This document shows, piece by piece, positions 1 through 8,097 of a stretch of 64,000 bases of DNA (position 1 is the first letter of the stretch; each line of letters opens with the position of its first letter). Origin of the DNA: Cytophagales bacterium CG12_big_fil_rev_8_21_14_0_65_40_12 (lineage in GTDB: Bacteria > Bacteroidota > Bacteroidia > Cytophagales > Cyclobacteriaceae); the NCBI GenBank assembly GCA_002786855.1, contig PCUU01000092.1, positions 52,576 to 116,575 of the forward strand, read 5' to 3'. A program made the translations under genes and the position numbers. A model generated the notes under the pieces. The model worked only from the letters and a program-made list of their open reading frames with translations, was not told the DNA's origin and made no database searches.

Positions 1-1815
1 TTTATCTTTTTGTTCTTCGGGTTTGGCATGGGCCTTATCGCCTACATCATTCTTTGGATCATCACGCCAACGGCCAATTCCTTAACGGATAAAATGCAAA
101 TGAAAGGCGAGCCAGTGACTTTGTCTAATATTGACTCGAACATTAAGAAAAGCAAAGAGCCAACTTTTGGCGCCAAAGATGAAGGAACATTTACCAAAGT
201 GCTGCTTTTTCCTTTTAGATTGATCGGGAAGATATTCTCAGGAATCGGCCGTGCCTTTGCTCCATTATTATTGTTCATTGTGGCATTTATCAGGGTAGTC
301 ACCGGCCTGATCATTTCAGGCACTGCCCTTTCAATCATCATTTCTATTTTGGCCGTTGGCGGGGTGCTTTTCGGACTTTATAATGGAGATTGGTGGATGT
401 GGGACAATGACTTTGCTTACTTACCCATAGAAGTATTCAGGGCCACCGTTCCCGGTATAGGCATCTTCTTCCTTATCATGGCTTTGTTTATCCCGTTCCT
501 CTATTTGCTTATTGCAGGCATTACCGTGATTGCAAAAAGGAGGGTAATGAGTAGTGCAGTTGGCTGGAGTATTCTAGGATTTTGGTTTATAGCAATAATA
601 GGAGCTGCCGCAACGCTGCCTAACTTTGTTCGCGACTTCCGAGATGAAGGGATCTACAGAGTAACCGAAGATTTAGCAATCGAAGCTGATACATTGAGCA
701 TTGGCGTGAATGAAATAAGCTCAGGTCTATTCAACAATTCAAACTTCCGATGGAGCAGTCGTGACTGGTCAAGCGACAGCCATTACACCTCTGATTTTAC
801 AGATTTGGACATCATGATGAGCTCAGATGATCAATTCAGGGTAGAAAAAAGATTCAGAGCGAGAGGTAGAAATTTCGAAGATGCCGAAAAAAATGCACAA
901 GGTCTGGTATACAACTATAAAGTAGAAGGCAATAACATCATGTTCGATTCTGAACTCACCTTTCCTAAAGGAGTAGAATTTAGGGCTCAAGAAGTAGATA
1001 TCACCTTCTATATACCTGAAGGCCGACCATTTAAAATTGAAAGAGGAATGAGAAACCTTTTGGATTACTTTAAATATGATCACACATGGTGGGAAGTTTA
1101 CAACAATACCTGGATGTATGTTGACGGTGACCTCACCTGCGTTACTTGCACGGATTCAGAATCGATATCGAGAACGGACGATTCCAGCCAAGGCGCTCAT
1201 CATATTGATTTAGAAGCATTTGATAAAATAGACATTAGCAACGACTTTCTCGTGGTAATAAAAAAGGGAGAAGATTACTCGCTCGATATCGAAGGACCTC
1301 AAAACAAGATAGTTCCAGTCGGATTAAAGGTAGTAGATAACGCGCTTAAAATATCTGGTTCAGATTTCAGATTAGACGAGGGGGAATCAGATAAAATAAC
1401 CATCACAATAACGACTCCCGAATTAACGAGTGTGACCGCCTTCAACAAAGCAGAAATTAGTATTTCTGAATTTGACTTGGGAAAATTAAACTTGAATGTT
1501 CATAACAACGCTAAGGTATCATTGAATTCAAAAATAAAATCCTTGTCAATGTTCTTAATGGACGACAGTCGACTGAATTTAGAAAATGACATTCAAGATC
1601 TGTTGGCCTTCTTAAGAGACGATTCTCGTCTTTACGGCTATGACGCTTCCATACAGTCTGTACAGTTAGAAGCTGATAATGACGCTAGAGCTAGGCTTAA
1701 TGTAGAAAAGGAACTCATTGTTACAGCAGAGGGTCGCTCTTCCATCAGTTACAAAGGCAATCCGCGTTTAGAAATCAAGGGACAAAGCACCGCTGCAAGC
1801 ATCAGCAAATATTAA
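1..1815 (+). CDS. PspC / DUF2807 membrane protein (5' end outside window)
   Basis: The reading frame is open from the first base, so the start lies upstream; a TTG at base 10 is not a credible start. The fragment begins in the hydrophobic helix that closes a PspC (phage-shock C-like) domain, ending in a LWIITP motif. More membrane helices follow at about residues 80-125, 143-180 and 185-210 of the fragment, then a soluble region with a CVTC pair near residue 375. The last ~210 residues match the DUF2807 (GIN) pattern: a repetitive beta-helical extracytoplasmic domain rich in N, D and S. Bacteroidota commonly fuse PspC to DUF2807, often beside a PadR regulator; here the upstream side is unseen. 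Role is probably envelope-stress related, by family only. A strong terminator follows. Confidence 0.8.
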   Translation, partial: FIFLFFGFGMGLIAYIILWIITPTANSLTDKMQMKGEPVTLSNIDSNIKKSKEPTFGAKDEGTFTKVLLFPFRLIGKIFSGIGRAFAPLLLFIVAFIRVVTGLIISGTALSIIISILAVGGVLFGLYNGDWWMWDNDFAYLPIEVFRATVPGIGIFFLIMALFIPFLYLLIAGITVIAKRRVMSSAVGWSILGFWFIAIIGAAATLPNFVRDFRDEGIYRVTEDLAIEADTLSIGVNEISSGLFNNSNFRWSSRDWSSDSHYTSDFTDLDIMMSSDDQFRVEKRFRARGRNFEDAEKNAQGLVYNYKVEGNNIMFDSELTFPKGVEFRAQEVDITFYIPEGRPFKIERGMRNLLDYFKYDHTWWEVYNNTWMYVDGDLTCVTCTDSESISRTDDSSQGAHHIDLEAFDKIDISNDFLVVIKKGEDYSLDIEGPQNKIVPVGLKVVDNALKISGSDFRLDEGESDKITITITTPELTSVTAFNKAEISISEFDLGKLNLNVHNNAKVSLNSKIKSLSMFLMDDSRLNLENDIQDLLAFLRDDSRLYGYDASIQSVQLEADNDARARLNVEKELIVTAEGRSSISYKGNPRLEIKGQSTAASISKY

Positions 1816-1838
1816 GTTTCTTATCCACTCAATTGCCC

Positions 1839-1884
1839 ATCAGCAGTCGTATTCGATTTTATTGAATACGCTGCTGATTTTTTA
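1839..1884 (+). terminator. Rho-independent terminator after the PspC/DUF2807 gene
   Basis: The arms ATCAGCAG and CTGCTGAT, plus CGTATTC and GAATACG, form a stem of about 15 bp with one bulged T. The loop is 9 nt and a T-run follows from 1879. It lies 24 bp past the stop codon. Confidence 0.85.
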
Positions 1885-1906
1885 ATTCATTCAAAATCAA
1901 AAACTT

Positions 1907-1934
1907 TAGGCTTAAATCGAACGATTTAGGCCTA
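1907..1934. promoter_or_regulatory. 28-bp palindrome upstream of the ECF sigma operon
   Basis: Two 13-bp arms (TAGGCTTAAATCG and CGATTTAGGCCTA) flank a central AA. The only non-Watson-Crick position is a T/G pair. It sits about 75 bp before the sigma-factor start and has no T-run, so it looks like an operator or a leader hairpin rather than a terminator. What binds it is unknown. Confidence 0.5.
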
Positions 1935-2008
1935 TTTCAAACAAAAAATTCTAACCCCAAGCAACCTTATTTATTATTCATACATCTACCTTGTGAATCA
2001 ACCAAAAA

Positions 2009-2590
2009 ATGCTTCAAATCAAAAAGTCCAGGTCTGAAGAAAAGCTCATAGAAGCTTGCCGAAAAGGAGATCGGAAATCTCAACGAGAGGTATACGAAAA
2101 GTATGCCCCGTTGATGTATGCCGTCTGCAGAAGGTACGTTATGGAGCTTCAAGAAGCAGAAGACATTCTGGTTTGTGGTTTCACGAAGGTCTTTCGGAAA
2201 ATCGATCAATTTAAAGGCGATGGAAGTTTCGAAGGCTGGATACGAAGAATCATGGTGAACGAATCGTTGACCTACATTCGGAAAAACAAAAGCATGTTTT
2301 TGGAAGTAGAGATTGAAAAAGCAGAAAGAGAGCCCGATTATGCACAAATGCACAACCAACTAGAGGTTGAAGATTTGCAGAAAATAATCGATCAGCTGCC
2401 GACAGGATACAAAACCGTCTTCAATCTTTACGCCATAGAGGGCTTTTCTCACAAGGAAATTGCAGAAAAGTTGGGAATCAACGAGAACACTTCGAAATCC
2501 CAATTGAGCAGAGCTAGAGTACATTTGCAAAAATTGTTACTCCAAGCAGAAGATGTTATGAACAATAAATTAATGCGAAATGAAGGGTAA
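2009..2590 (+). CDS. RNA polymerase sigma factor, ECF (sigma-70 family)
   Basis: This 193-residue protein has the two-domain ECF layout. The region-2 helix block (about 25-95) carries the AEDILV motif and the basic WIRRIMVNE stretch. The region-4 helix-turn-helix (about 125-180) contains GFSHKEIAEKLGI, followed by a TSKSQLSRAR recognition helix. It would direct RNA polymerase to a dedicated regulon. It is the first gene of a + strand operon with a membrane partner that overlaps its 3' end and two outer-membrane-type proteins. That layout suggests a sigma factor controlled by a membrane-bound regulator and auto-transcribing its own operon (inference). A palindrome lies 75 bp upstream. Confidence 0.93.
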   Translation: MLQIKKSRSEEKLIEACRKGDRKSQREVYEKYAPLMYAVCRRYVMELQEAEDILVCGFTKVFRKIDQFKGDGSFEGWIRRIMVNESLTYIRKNKSMFLEVEIEKAEREPDYAQMHNQLEVEDLQKIIDQLPTGYKTVFNLYAIEGFSHKEIAEKLGINENTSKSQLSRARVHLQKLLLQAEDVMNNKLMRNEG

Positions 2591-3359
2591 TGAAATTGAC
2601 GATCTGTTCAGGGAAAAATTCGGCCCACAGAAAATCACCCCATCGGCTGACCTTTGGAACAAGGTCGAAGGCAATTTAGATAATAAGAAAAAGGGCATTT
2701 ACCTTTGGCTTAGCATAGCTGCGGGCATACTCATTATATTCACTATTGGTAAATTGGCGCTCAATAATTCAACCAATCAGGCTAATAATCCTGAGCTTCA
2801 GGCCAATGTAAAAGTTGAAGTTCCTTCGAATAATAAAGAAGTTGCCATGCCTGCTAAAAGCACTGATGCGACCGATAATGCCACAAATACAGCTGAGGCC
2901 AAATCTGATAAAGTTAGTCCAAGTCCGAAAGTCCAAGATGCTACCCATCCACTTGTCGCGAAAACAACATCAGATGCTCCTCAAAAAACATTGGTGAACG
3001 AAAATGTTGATCAATCAATGAATAGAGCACTCGTAGCCAGTATCAGCAAAATTGATATCAGTCAAAGTGTAGCGCTGAGCGTATCAATAAACATCAATAA
3101 ACCGATGATTATGCCACTTTCTGTCATGGATGTTTCTAAGGCTGATTATGATGTAACAGATATTGAAACCTCCAAAAAGAAAAAATTCAGTATGCTCGAT
3201 GGCATCCTCACCTTGGCCAAAGGGGTGAACAATGCCAAAGAAACGCTGTCTGATATCCGTACCGTTAAAAATGACTTTGTGAGCAAAGAATTGAAATATG
3301 GTATGAGTACCGAAACAGAGCCCGAAGTCAAAACCCCTAATTCAAAAGACGAAAATTAA
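2580..3359 (+). CDS. Single-pass membrane protein, putative anti-sigma partner
   Basis: The start overlaps the last 11 bases of the sigma gene, so the two are probably translationally coupled. The 259-residue product has a ~36-residue cytoplasmic N-terminus (DDLFREKFG, then PSADLWNKVE), a membrane helix at about 40-60, and a low-complexity Ser/Thr/Lys/Ala region likely in the periplasm. No zinc-binding HxxxCxxC anti-sigma motif is present. N-termini of this kind are common in Bacteroidota proteins encoded next to ECF sigma factors. Function as an anti-sigma factor is inferred from position and topology only. The C-terminal 100 residues resemble no family I recognise. Confidence 0.7.
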   Translation: MKGNEIDDLFREKFGPQKITPSADLWNKVEGNLDNKKKGIYLWLSIAAGILIIFTIGKLALNNSTNQANNPELQANVKVEVPSNNKEVAMPAKSTDATDNATNTAEAKSDKVSPSPKVQDATHPLVAKTTSDAPQKTLVNENVDQSMNRALVASISKIDISQSVALSVSININKPMIMPLSVMDVSKADYDVTDIETSKKKKFSMLDGILTLAKGVNNAKETLSDIRTVKNDFVSKELKYGMSTETEPEVKTPNSKDEN

Positions 3360-3370
3360 CAACTCATCAT

Positions 3371-4249
3371 ATGAAAACAACATCTACAAAAGTCATAGTT
3401 ATGCTCATTCTGGTCGTCTCGAGCATGACTCACCTTAAAGCACAAGATCAATTCAATCCTATTGATTTTACCCCTTCGCCATCTACGCTAGAATTCAAGA
3501 AGTTCAATAATGACTATTCTTGGATTGCAGACACTTCTGTTCCAGAAGTAACTTACCATGCCGAATCTTCTCAAAAGAGCCGAAAAAGCAATTTATGGGA
3601 TCGCAGTTTTGACATTGATAATTACTACCCAAGAAGGGGTACAGATGGTTTCGTCAATATCTATATTGGTTTAAATAACTATTTAGAAGATGGTGATTTA
3701 CCAAATAGCAGCTCCATTTACAGCCTGAATCCCCTCGGCTCTTGGTATGCTGCCCTGAACTTCGATAACGTCACTCATTTTTTTGGCCCATTGTACCTCA
3801 ATTGGGGAATTGGGGTAAGCATGCAAGATTTTAGTTTCGAAAATACGCGTGTTGAAGTTTTGATAGATAAGGACAATCGCACGATTGATTTTGTGGAACG
3901 CAATGATAGGGTAGGCAAAAAGAGTAAAATCAACACTACTTATTTGAACGTTCAACTCGTTCCTACTTTCTCTTTTGGTAGATACAGGTCCTTCCGCGTT
4001 GGAGCGGGTGTATATGGTGGATACCGCATCGGCAGTCATGTAAAGTATAAGTACGATGATTTGAATGGCGACAATCAAAAGGACAAAATCAAAGACAACC
4101 TATTCCTTAATCCTTTCAAATATGGAGTAAGAGGGCAAATGGGCTGGGGTTCCTTTGACATCTTCTTTAATTACGATTTAACCGAAATGTTCGAAGAAGA
4201 CGCATCAGCACCAAGATTGACACCTGTCACCTTCGGTGTAATATTCTAA
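3371..4249 (+). CDS. Outer-membrane beta-barrel-like protein, paralogue 1
   Basis: The protein has 292 residues with an N-terminal signal peptide (cleavage near LKAQ, residue ~25). Alternating hydrophobic/polar strands rich in Tyr, Phe and Gly follow, and it ends in a Phe-terminated strand (VTFGVIF), as outer-membrane barrels do. It is clearly homologous to the next gene: both share a GLNN(Y/F)L...GD segment, GPLYL(N/D)WG and a KDKIK segment. It is the third gene of the sigma operon, 11 bp after the membrane partner. The specific substrate or role is unknown. Confidence 0.7.
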   Translation: MKTTSTKVIVMLILVVSSMTHLKAQDQFNPIDFTPSPSTLEFKKFNNDYSWIADTSVPEVTYHAESSQKSRKSNLWDRSFDIDNYYPRRGTDGFVNIYIGLNNYLEDGDLPNSSSIYSLNPLGSWYAALNFDNVTHFFGPLYLNWGIGVSMQDFSFENTRVEVLIDKDNRTIDFVERNDRVGKKSKINTTYLNVQLVPTFSFGRYRSFRVGAGVYGGYRIGSHVKYKYDDLNGDNQKDKIKDNLFLNPFKYGVRGQMGWGSFDIFFNYDLTEMFEEDASAPRLTPVTFGVIF

Positions 4250-4278
4250 AACAACTCAAAAATTAAAATATCGCAACA

Positions 4279-5226
4279 ATGAAAAAGCAATACAACATTC
4301 TATTGATTGCCATTGGATTCCTTTTGGTCAATCAAACCTTAGACGCTCAATGGCGATGGGGAAGATACAACGATTTAGAGCGCTTGGATACGGTGGTCAG
4401 CATTCCAAGAAGCAACTCTAATAGCATCTATATCAGTGATAATGATTTCTATTTAAGATTTGGCTTCTTGGGTTTCAACCTAGAAGTTGAAGATGATTGG
4501 GATTCAGATTGGAGATCCAGAAGAGGCAGGCCTCGAAATTTCGAATACTTTGAGCGTCACGATCATGGCACATTAAAAAGTCTGGATTTCGAAATTGGCT
4601 TAAACAATTTTCTAAACAACGGAGATTTCCCCTCTTCGAGTGATCTGTATCAAGTAAAACCCATCGGATCTACTTATGTGGCTTTGAATTTAAAGCATAC
4701 TACCTCCGTGAGTGGCCCTTTGTACCTGGATTGGGGTGGCGGCTTTAGCTGGTACAATTACAAATTCGAAAATTCAGCGACCCGTCTTGATCCAAATGGT
4801 GGTCAATTGAATTTCGTTGAAGAAAATAACATCGGAAGCTCACTAAAGAGTAAACTCAAGGTTTCTTATCTCAACTTTATGGCCATACCTATGTTTGACT
4901 TTAGCCGAGGCAAAAGATTAGTCAGAAAGTATGAAGAAGACGATGTAAGGATTTCATTCAGTCACAAAAAAGGCTTTCGAATTGGTGTTGGCCCTTATGC
5001 AGGATTGCGTTTAGGCAACAAGGCCAAATATATTGAAAGGACCGATGGCGACCGTGATAAAATCAAAGGCAAGGGCGGCTATTTCTTGAATGACTTTAGA
5101 TACGGAGCCAGACTTCAAGTCGGTATTAATGGATTTGATATGTTCGTTAATTACGATTTCAACGAGCTTTTCGAAAACGGCAAAGGCCCAGAATTGAACC
5201 CTATCAGTATAGGAGTAGTGTTCTAG
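4279..5226 (+). CDS. Outer-membrane beta-barrel-like protein, paralogue 2
   Basis: The protein has 315 residues with a signal peptide (LLIAIGFLLVNQTLDAQ), then a barrel-like pattern ending in a terminal Phe (SIGVVF). It is a paralogue of the preceding gene, with extra charged insertions such as RSRRGRPR and a KYEEDDVR loop. It is the last gene of the sigma operon, 29 bp downstream of paralogue 1. Its final 98 bases occur again about 2 kb downstream, next to the operon's apparent original terminator. The gene end has therefore been separated from its terminator by an inserted segment carrying the DUF4221 module. Confidence 0.72.
   Translation: MKKQYNILLIAIGFLLVNQTLDAQWRWGRYNDLERLDTVVSIPRSNSNSIYISDNDFYLRFGFLGFNLEVEDDWDSDWRSRRGRPRNFEYFERHDHGTLKSLDFEIGLNNFLNNGDFPSSSDLYQVKPIGSTYVALNLKHTTSVSGPLYLDWGGGFSWYNYKFENSATRLDPNGGQLNFVEENNIGSSLKSKLKVSYLNFMAIPMFDFSRGKRLVRKYEEDDVRISFSHKKGFRIGVGPYAGLRLGNKAKYIERTDGDRDKIKGKGGYFLNDFRYGARLQVGINGFDMFVNYDFNELFENGKGPELNPISIGVVF
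5128..5225 (+). repeat. Direct repeat copy 1 (3' end of barrel gene)
   Basis: These 98 bases recur at 7160-7257 with a constant offset of 2032 bp. I see only two mismatches (5133 A/T and 5154 C/T); the stop codon differs just after, TAG versus TAA. This copy is the intact gene end. Confidence 0.9.
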
Positions 5227-5313
5227 CTGAAACTTTCAGAGGGTGACTAATTATTAATGATAGCACTCTCTGACAATATGTGTGATGAACAAAATGACTT
5301 AAAATACTCGTGC

Positions 5314-6516
5314 CTATTTCTTAGAAAAGGATAGCATATAATATTCAAGTTGCTCTTCATTAAGTTGTACTCTTTTCCGAATGTATAATCCATCCTTGCC
5401 GACAAAGTCTACAATGCCGAAGCGATTAGGTAAAATAAATTCATCCAACTTTTTTAAGTCTAAATCATAAATAACTAAGAAGTGACTCTTACTATCATGC
5501 GATTCGGATGCAGCAGGGCTATAAACTCTATAATAGACTTGATTTTTTTGATCAAAAATCATTGGCCCATAGAAGGCAGTCAGGTTATTATACTCGCCAA
5601 GTCTCCGTGTCAAATTTGATTCATTTGGCATAAATTCGTCAAAACTCTTGGCCTCAGAGCTGGCAAATTCAAATTCACTCACTTCTAAATTAAGAGTACT
5701 AGTCCGCTTATCAAGGATATAAATATCTCCTGTCTTATTAAATGTAATTAACAGAGTATCAGAATTTGGTATACTGAGAATATAAGGGGTTAAAGCAAGC
5801 TCAACATCGTATGCATCAAGAGTAACCAATTTATTATACTTCAAAAGATTTGAGGGCAATGACACTTCCATGAGTCTCCCATTTTTATTATTCCAGTCAA
5901 TATTTACTAAAAATGGATTGAGATTGCTGGATTTTTTTGAATCACTCTCTTGTTTCAACAAACTTGAAACTCCTAAAAAGATTGACTCATTTGTAACATC
6001 AAAATAATTATTACCTCCCTTCATTTTTGGAGCTTCAAAGTCAATGTAGTAAGCACTCCAATCAACACCAGATATGGCATCAACTTTATTAGACTCAAAA
6101 TAATGTTGGCTAATTATATTACCATTAAAGTCAAATTCCTGAATTCTAAGATTTGAAATCACAATGATGGTATTACTTTTAGGCCTGAAAATGAAGCCTT
6201 GGATATTCGATACGGCATGAGGTCCAGAATCAGGAAGAACGATTGTATTTTCAACCTTCCTTGTTTTGAGATCAAAAACATAAATCGCCCCATTTTGACG
6301 ATTAAGGGCTAGAAATTGTTCCTTAACGTTAGTGTTCAAATAAGTAGCATTTGAATAAACTTGAGAAGCTTTCGAGTCCAACGAGATTACCAAAGAGTCG
6401 ACAGAAATTTCAAATGTTGACGAGTAAAATTCATTAATCTTTCCTCTTTCACAAGATTGAAAAAATATAAAGCCTAGAATAAGAATTATTTGGTAAACCT
6501 CTAGTTTCAGTTTCAT
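5314..6516 (-). CDS. DUF4221-type beta-propeller-like lipoprotein (module A)
   Basis: This 400-residue protein has a lipoprotein signal peptide with the lipidated Cys at 22 (FFQSC). The body repeats short propeller-like strand blocks (xxIYVFDLKT, xxIIVISN, xxVYYRV). The C-terminal signature is VYYR (327-330) then KDGLYI (374-379), shared with two other proteins here at 55.6-56.7 kb and 61.1-62.3 kb. I assign all three to DUF4221, a Bacteroidota family of unknown function; a related 6-bladed (BF3164-like) family is the alternative. It is co-directional with, and 56 bp downstream of, a small secreted Cys-containing peptide gene, with an 11-bp hairpin between them. A surface-exposed partner of the peptide is an inference. 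Confidence 0.7.
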   Translation of the reverse strand: MKLKLEVYQIILILGFIFFQSCERGKINEFYSSTFEISVDSLVISLDSKASQVYSNATYLNTNVKEQFLALNRQNGAIYVFDLKTRKVENTIVLPDSGPHAVSNIQGFIFRPKSNTIIVISNLRIQEFDFNGNIISQHYFESNKVDAISGVDWSAYYIDFEAPKMKGGNNYFDVTNESIFLGVSSLLKQESDSKKSSNLNPFLVNIDWNNKNGRLMEVSLPSNLLKYNKLVTLDAYDVELALTPYILSIPNSDTLLITFNKTGDIYILDKRTSTLNLEVSEFEFASSEAKSFDEFMPNESNLTRRLGEYNNLTAFYGPMIFDQKNQVYYRVYSPAASESHDSKSHFLVIYDLDLKKLDEFILPNRFGIVDFVGKDGLYIRKRVQLNEEQLEYYMLSFSKK

Positions 6517-6529
6517 ATTAGAATCTTAA

Positions 6530-6564
6530 TTCTGCTGGTAAAACATTTAAATCTACCAGCAGAA
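6530..6564 (-). promoter_or_regulatory. Intergenic hairpin between peptide and DUF4221 genes (module A)
   Basis: A perfect 11-bp inverted repeat (TTCTGCTGGTA / TACCAGCAGAA) with a 13-nt loop begins 8 bp past the peptide stop codon. No T-run follows on the minus strand, so it is more like an mRNA-stabilising or attenuating hairpin than a full terminator. The second module has an equivalent hairpin at the same place. Confidence 0.7.
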
Positions 6565-6572
6565 ATGTCTAA

Positions 6573-6833
6573 TCAATATTTTGACGAATTAGGCCCTGTA
6601 AATCTTAATCTTGCACGATTCCAAAGACTTCCTTCATCATCACAATGCCTAATTGTGATAATATCACCCTCCGCGCAATTCTTTTCTGTATCTGACAAAA
6701 TTGCCTCATACATATCCCAGTCACAGGCATAGTAAGTTCCGTTACAGCCCGGAGTACCTCCAAGCGCACTCATAGCAACTGAGCTCATAGCAAAAAGAGC
6801 TACTGTAAATACTAACTTCATGTTTTTTTTCAT
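6573..6833 (-). CDS. Small secreted four-cysteine peptide (module A)
   Basis: The 86-residue precursor starts MKKNMKLVF and has a hydrophobic Sec-type signal core (about 7-20), with likely cleavage near residues 20-23. The mature part is ~63 residues with exactly four Cys (30, 37, 53, 64), consistent with two disulfides in the periplasm or outside the cell. The rest is acidic then basic, ending NSSKY. I recognise no family. It recalls the NVEALA peptides that sit beside propeller lipoproteins in Bacteroidales, but that motif is absent. It is the promoter-proximal gene of module A, upstream of the DUF4221 lipoprotein. Role unknown: signal, toxin or adhesion ligand are all possible. Confidence 0.65.
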   Translation of the reverse strand: MKKNMKLVFTVALFAMSSVAMSALGGTPGCNGTYYACDWDMYEAILSDTEKNCAEGDIITIRHCDDEGSLWNRARLRFTGPNSSKY

Positions 6834-7159
6834 AGTAATTATATTTTGTTGGGTTAAAAAGATTCTAACTCAAATGCATAAACATATCAATTTCAATATC
6901 CCAGTCAATATTGGTCTATCATCGAATTTTCAAAAGACGAATTGGATGATAAAACATTTAGAGAATAGTCATATACATTTTGTTTAGAACCTAAAGCGTG
7001 ATTAAACTACTAATTTTAATTTTGAAAAAAAAAAATAAAATGATGAACTACAGATAGTACGTAGAAAATAACAGATAAAGAGCACTGAATAACACTTCCT
7101 GTAATATTGTCCTTAATTCTAAACTCTAACTATTTACCGTTCATTTTTAATTGATTTAA
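6834..7159. other. AT-rich spacer upstream of module A, with an inverted repeat
   Basis: No gene is visible. An imperfect inverted repeat lies at 6918-6928 / 6940-6950 (ATCATCGAATT versus AATTGGATGAT, one mismatch, 11-nt spacer), 85-117 bp upstream of the peptide start. It is a candidate regulatory site for the peptide gene. The rest is A/T-rich and includes an A-run at 7025-7034. Confidence 0.5.
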
Positions 7160-7258
7160 AATGGTTTTGATATGTTCGTTAATTATGATTTCAACGAGCT
7201 TTTCGAAAACGGCAAAGGCCCAGAATTGAACCCTATCAGTATAGGAGTAGTGTTCTAA
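7160..7258 (+). pseudogene. Duplicated 3' remnant of barrel paralogue 2 (direct repeat copy 2)
   Basis: The sequence translates in frame to the last ~32 residues of the barrel protein (GFDMFVNYDFNELFENG... SIGVVF, then TAA). It has no start or upstream part, so it is not a functional gene. It is 98% identical to 5128-5225. The terminator right after it is probably the original end of the sigma operon. The segment between the two copies (5226-7159) therefore looks inserted or duplicated. Confidence 0.85.
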
Positions 7259-7271
7259 CAAAACGCATCAT

Positions 7272-7311
7272 AAAAAAAGGCCAATTAGAACCCACTAATT
7301 GGCCTTTTTTT
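7272..7311. terminator. Bidirectional rho-independent terminator
   Basis: A 17-bp stem with A-run and T-run flanks (core AAGGCCAATTAG / CTAATTGGCCTT) has a 6-nt loop. It can end the + strand sigma operon (old arrangement) and the minus-strand gene whose stop codon lies inside the right arm. Confidence 0.88.
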
Positions 7312-7585
7312 GTGCCTCTAATTTCCTTTTAAGATAGAATACTGCAATAAAAGGAGCAACGACAATTAATAAACATAACACCAAAGAAACTGATGCAAAT
7401 ACTACTCGCCAACTATCTTCAGGTGAACCATAATATTGATAGATCAGTCGCAAATTCTTTACTGATAAATAAACAAAATATAAACTACCCCCCGTGAGTG
7501 TAACTTTCTGAAGCCAATTCATTTTCTTGGCAAATGCACTGGCTGTTTGAGTCAAACTGACTGTTGATTTTTTCCCTCTATCCAT
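7295..7585 (-). CDS. Small two-helix membrane protein, unknown function
   Basis: This 96-residue protein has a polar N-terminus and two predicted membrane helices (about 29-47 and 61-85), and ends in a charged tail (KRKLEAQKKAN). Its start overlaps the end of the upstream membrane-protein gene by 34 bp, so the two form a cotranscribed pair. Its stop codon falls in the bidirectional terminator. I recognise no family. Confidence 0.55.
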   Translation of the reverse strand: MDRGKKSTVSLTQTASAFAKKMNWLQKVTLTGGSLYFVYLSVKNLRLIYQYYGSPEDSWRVVFASVSLVLCLLIVVAPFIAVFYLKRKLEAQKKAN

Positions 7586-8064
7586 TTTCTTTCTTCGCCC
7601 TTCAACTTAAAAAATTTGATGAAATATTTAGGGCTGGGTCGGTTCGATGTAATTAAAATCAGAAACAAAGAAAATACGATCGCATAAACCATATCTCCTT
7701 TTTCGTAAAGCCCATAAGCGCCAATTCCCGCCCCAAAAGACCAGAGAATATTCCTATAAATGATCGGCCACCTCAATCGTTGAATTTTCAAATCAAGCTC
7801 AGGTATTGATTCTAGTGCCTTAAGTAAATCCTGCTTCCAGGTAAATGAAGTTCGCATGAGAATGTAGCCAATTCCAGCCACCATTACACCATGAAAAAGA
7901 ATGTCTGGATCTTCAAAAAAAACGGATCTTAACCCTCCAGCGCTTTCACGCTCCAAAAATGCAAACCCGAAAAACAGCAAAGGCAATAAAAAGATCAAAT
8001 AAACAATGGATTCAAGCCTTTTTGAAAACTTATCGATATCAAATTCTGGATTATTGAGTTGCAT
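7552..8064 (-). CDS. Multi-pass membrane protein, unknown function
   Basis: I chose the Met at 8064 (MQLNNPEFD), giving 170 residues. The longer frame to 8097 would run into the regulatory region of the divergent tetR gene. Four hydrophobic stretches are visible (around residues 20-38, 55-72, 98-115 and 120-138 of the short form). The loop between the second and third is amphipathic (FTWKQDLLKALESIPELDLKI, 21 residues shortened here to its first and last parts: FTWKQDLL... ELDLKI). It is cotranscribed with the next small membrane gene. It is divergent from the phenylacetate regulator and could share its operator, but nothing in the protein suggests a phenylacetate role. Confidence 0.55.
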   Translation of the reverse strand: MQLNNPEFDIDKFSKRLESIVYLIFLLPLLFFGFAFLERESAGGLRSVFFEDPDILFHGVMVAGIGYILMRTSFTWKQDLLKALESIPELDLKIQRLRWPIIYRNILWSFGAGIGAYGLYEKGDMVYAIVFSLFLILITSNRPSPKYFIKFFKLKGEERKWIEGKNQQSV

Positions 8065-8097
8065 TGTTAATTGGGTACTTGAGCTATAAACAATCAC

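Noticed and set aside
5237..5272. Imperfect hairpin after the barrel gene stop
   Set aside because: The 9-bp stem has a G/T pair, an 18-nt loop and no T-run. It is not a convincing terminator; the original terminator appears to be at 7272-7311.
6573..6833. NVEALA-family peptide
   Set aside because: The NVEALA motif is absent. Only the context (small secreted peptide beside a propeller lipoprotein) is similar.
7160..7258. A separate small gene
   Set aside because: It is in frame with the barrel gene's end but has no start or upstream coding; it is a copied gene end.
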